Source: Tritrichomonas foetus (Eukaryota > Parabasalia > Tritrichomonadida > Tritrichomonadidae). Taken from it: DNA of 14,486 nt. Positions within the stretch are counted from its first letter, which is position 1. Each line of letters opens with the position of its first letter. Positions 14,371 to 14,486 of the stretch are shown in pieces. The DNA lies in the NCBI GenBank assembly GCA_001839685.1, contig MLAK01001095.1, forward strand, positions 18,789 to 33,274, in the 5' to 3' direction. The notes beneath the pieces were generated by a model. It had not been told where the DNA came from. It did no database searches and worked only from the letters and a program-made list of their open reading frames with translations. Both the position numbers and the translations under genes were made by a program.

Positions 14371-14486
14371 CAAACTCTCAATTTTTCAATATAAGTAATC
14401 ACTAAAATTCACCTTCTGTACGTTACAGATAGAAATTAATTTTTACTTAAAAACCTAAATATCTTGTCAAATATTTGTATACTTGA

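Overview
The window looks like nuclear DNA of a parabasalid protist (a trichomonad; I lean to Tritrichomonas over Trichomonas but cannot prove it). The reasons are: AT-rich DNA; single-exon eukaryotic genes (CDK, PPP phosphatase, V-ATPase subunit E) with no introns; very short apparent 5' leaders with an initiator-like TCA(Y)(W)(W) just before several ATGs; stop codons that run into TAAA, the trichomonad poly(A) signal; and a Pmp-like beta-helix surface-type protein of the kind trichomonads have in large numbers. Bacterial-style TTG/GTG starts are not expected here, so I moved four starts to the first good ATG.

Layout, left to right. 1-149: a 15/30-bp minisatellite that may be the 3' end of a Tyr/Ser/Asp-rich coding repeat. 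294-893 (+): small predicted secreted, Lys-rich coiled-coil protein. 1158-2447 (+): Pmp-like beta-helix protein with no C-terminal membrane anchor. 2707-3921 (+): all-helical protein of unknown function with a textbook initiator. 3922-4884: gene-free region between convergent genes. 4885-7551 (-): large type I membrane protein with several mannose-6-phosphate-receptor-homology (MRH)-like modules, Pro-rich linkers, one transmembrane segment and a tail ending in a YNVL sorting motif; this is the most interesting gene here. It shares a 138-bp divergent promoter region with 7690-8619 (+), a PP1-type phosphatase in which the second Asp of the GDYVDRG motif is Gly. 9202-9876 (+): V-ATPase subunit E. 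9985-10020: near-perfect 36-bp palindrome. 10628-11191 (-): PH-like (ELMO-type) domain protein with a proline-rich tail. 11514-12161 (+): unknown protein. 12956-13876 (-): CDC2/CDK2-like kinase with a PATSIRE cyclin-binding helix. 14217-14370: perfect 77-bp tandem duplication.

The genes do not form an operon. They are monocistronic, on both strands, and separated by 0.1-1 kb of AT-rich DNA. One possible functional link is the endolysosomal system: V-ATPase E belongs to the proton pump that acidifies the compartments in which an MRH receptor would release cargo. CDK and PP1 are general cell-cycle signalling components. Nothing seen here shows co-regulation. Housekeeping genes, above all V-ATPase E, use many C-ending codons, while the lineage-specific genes are strongly A/T-ending.
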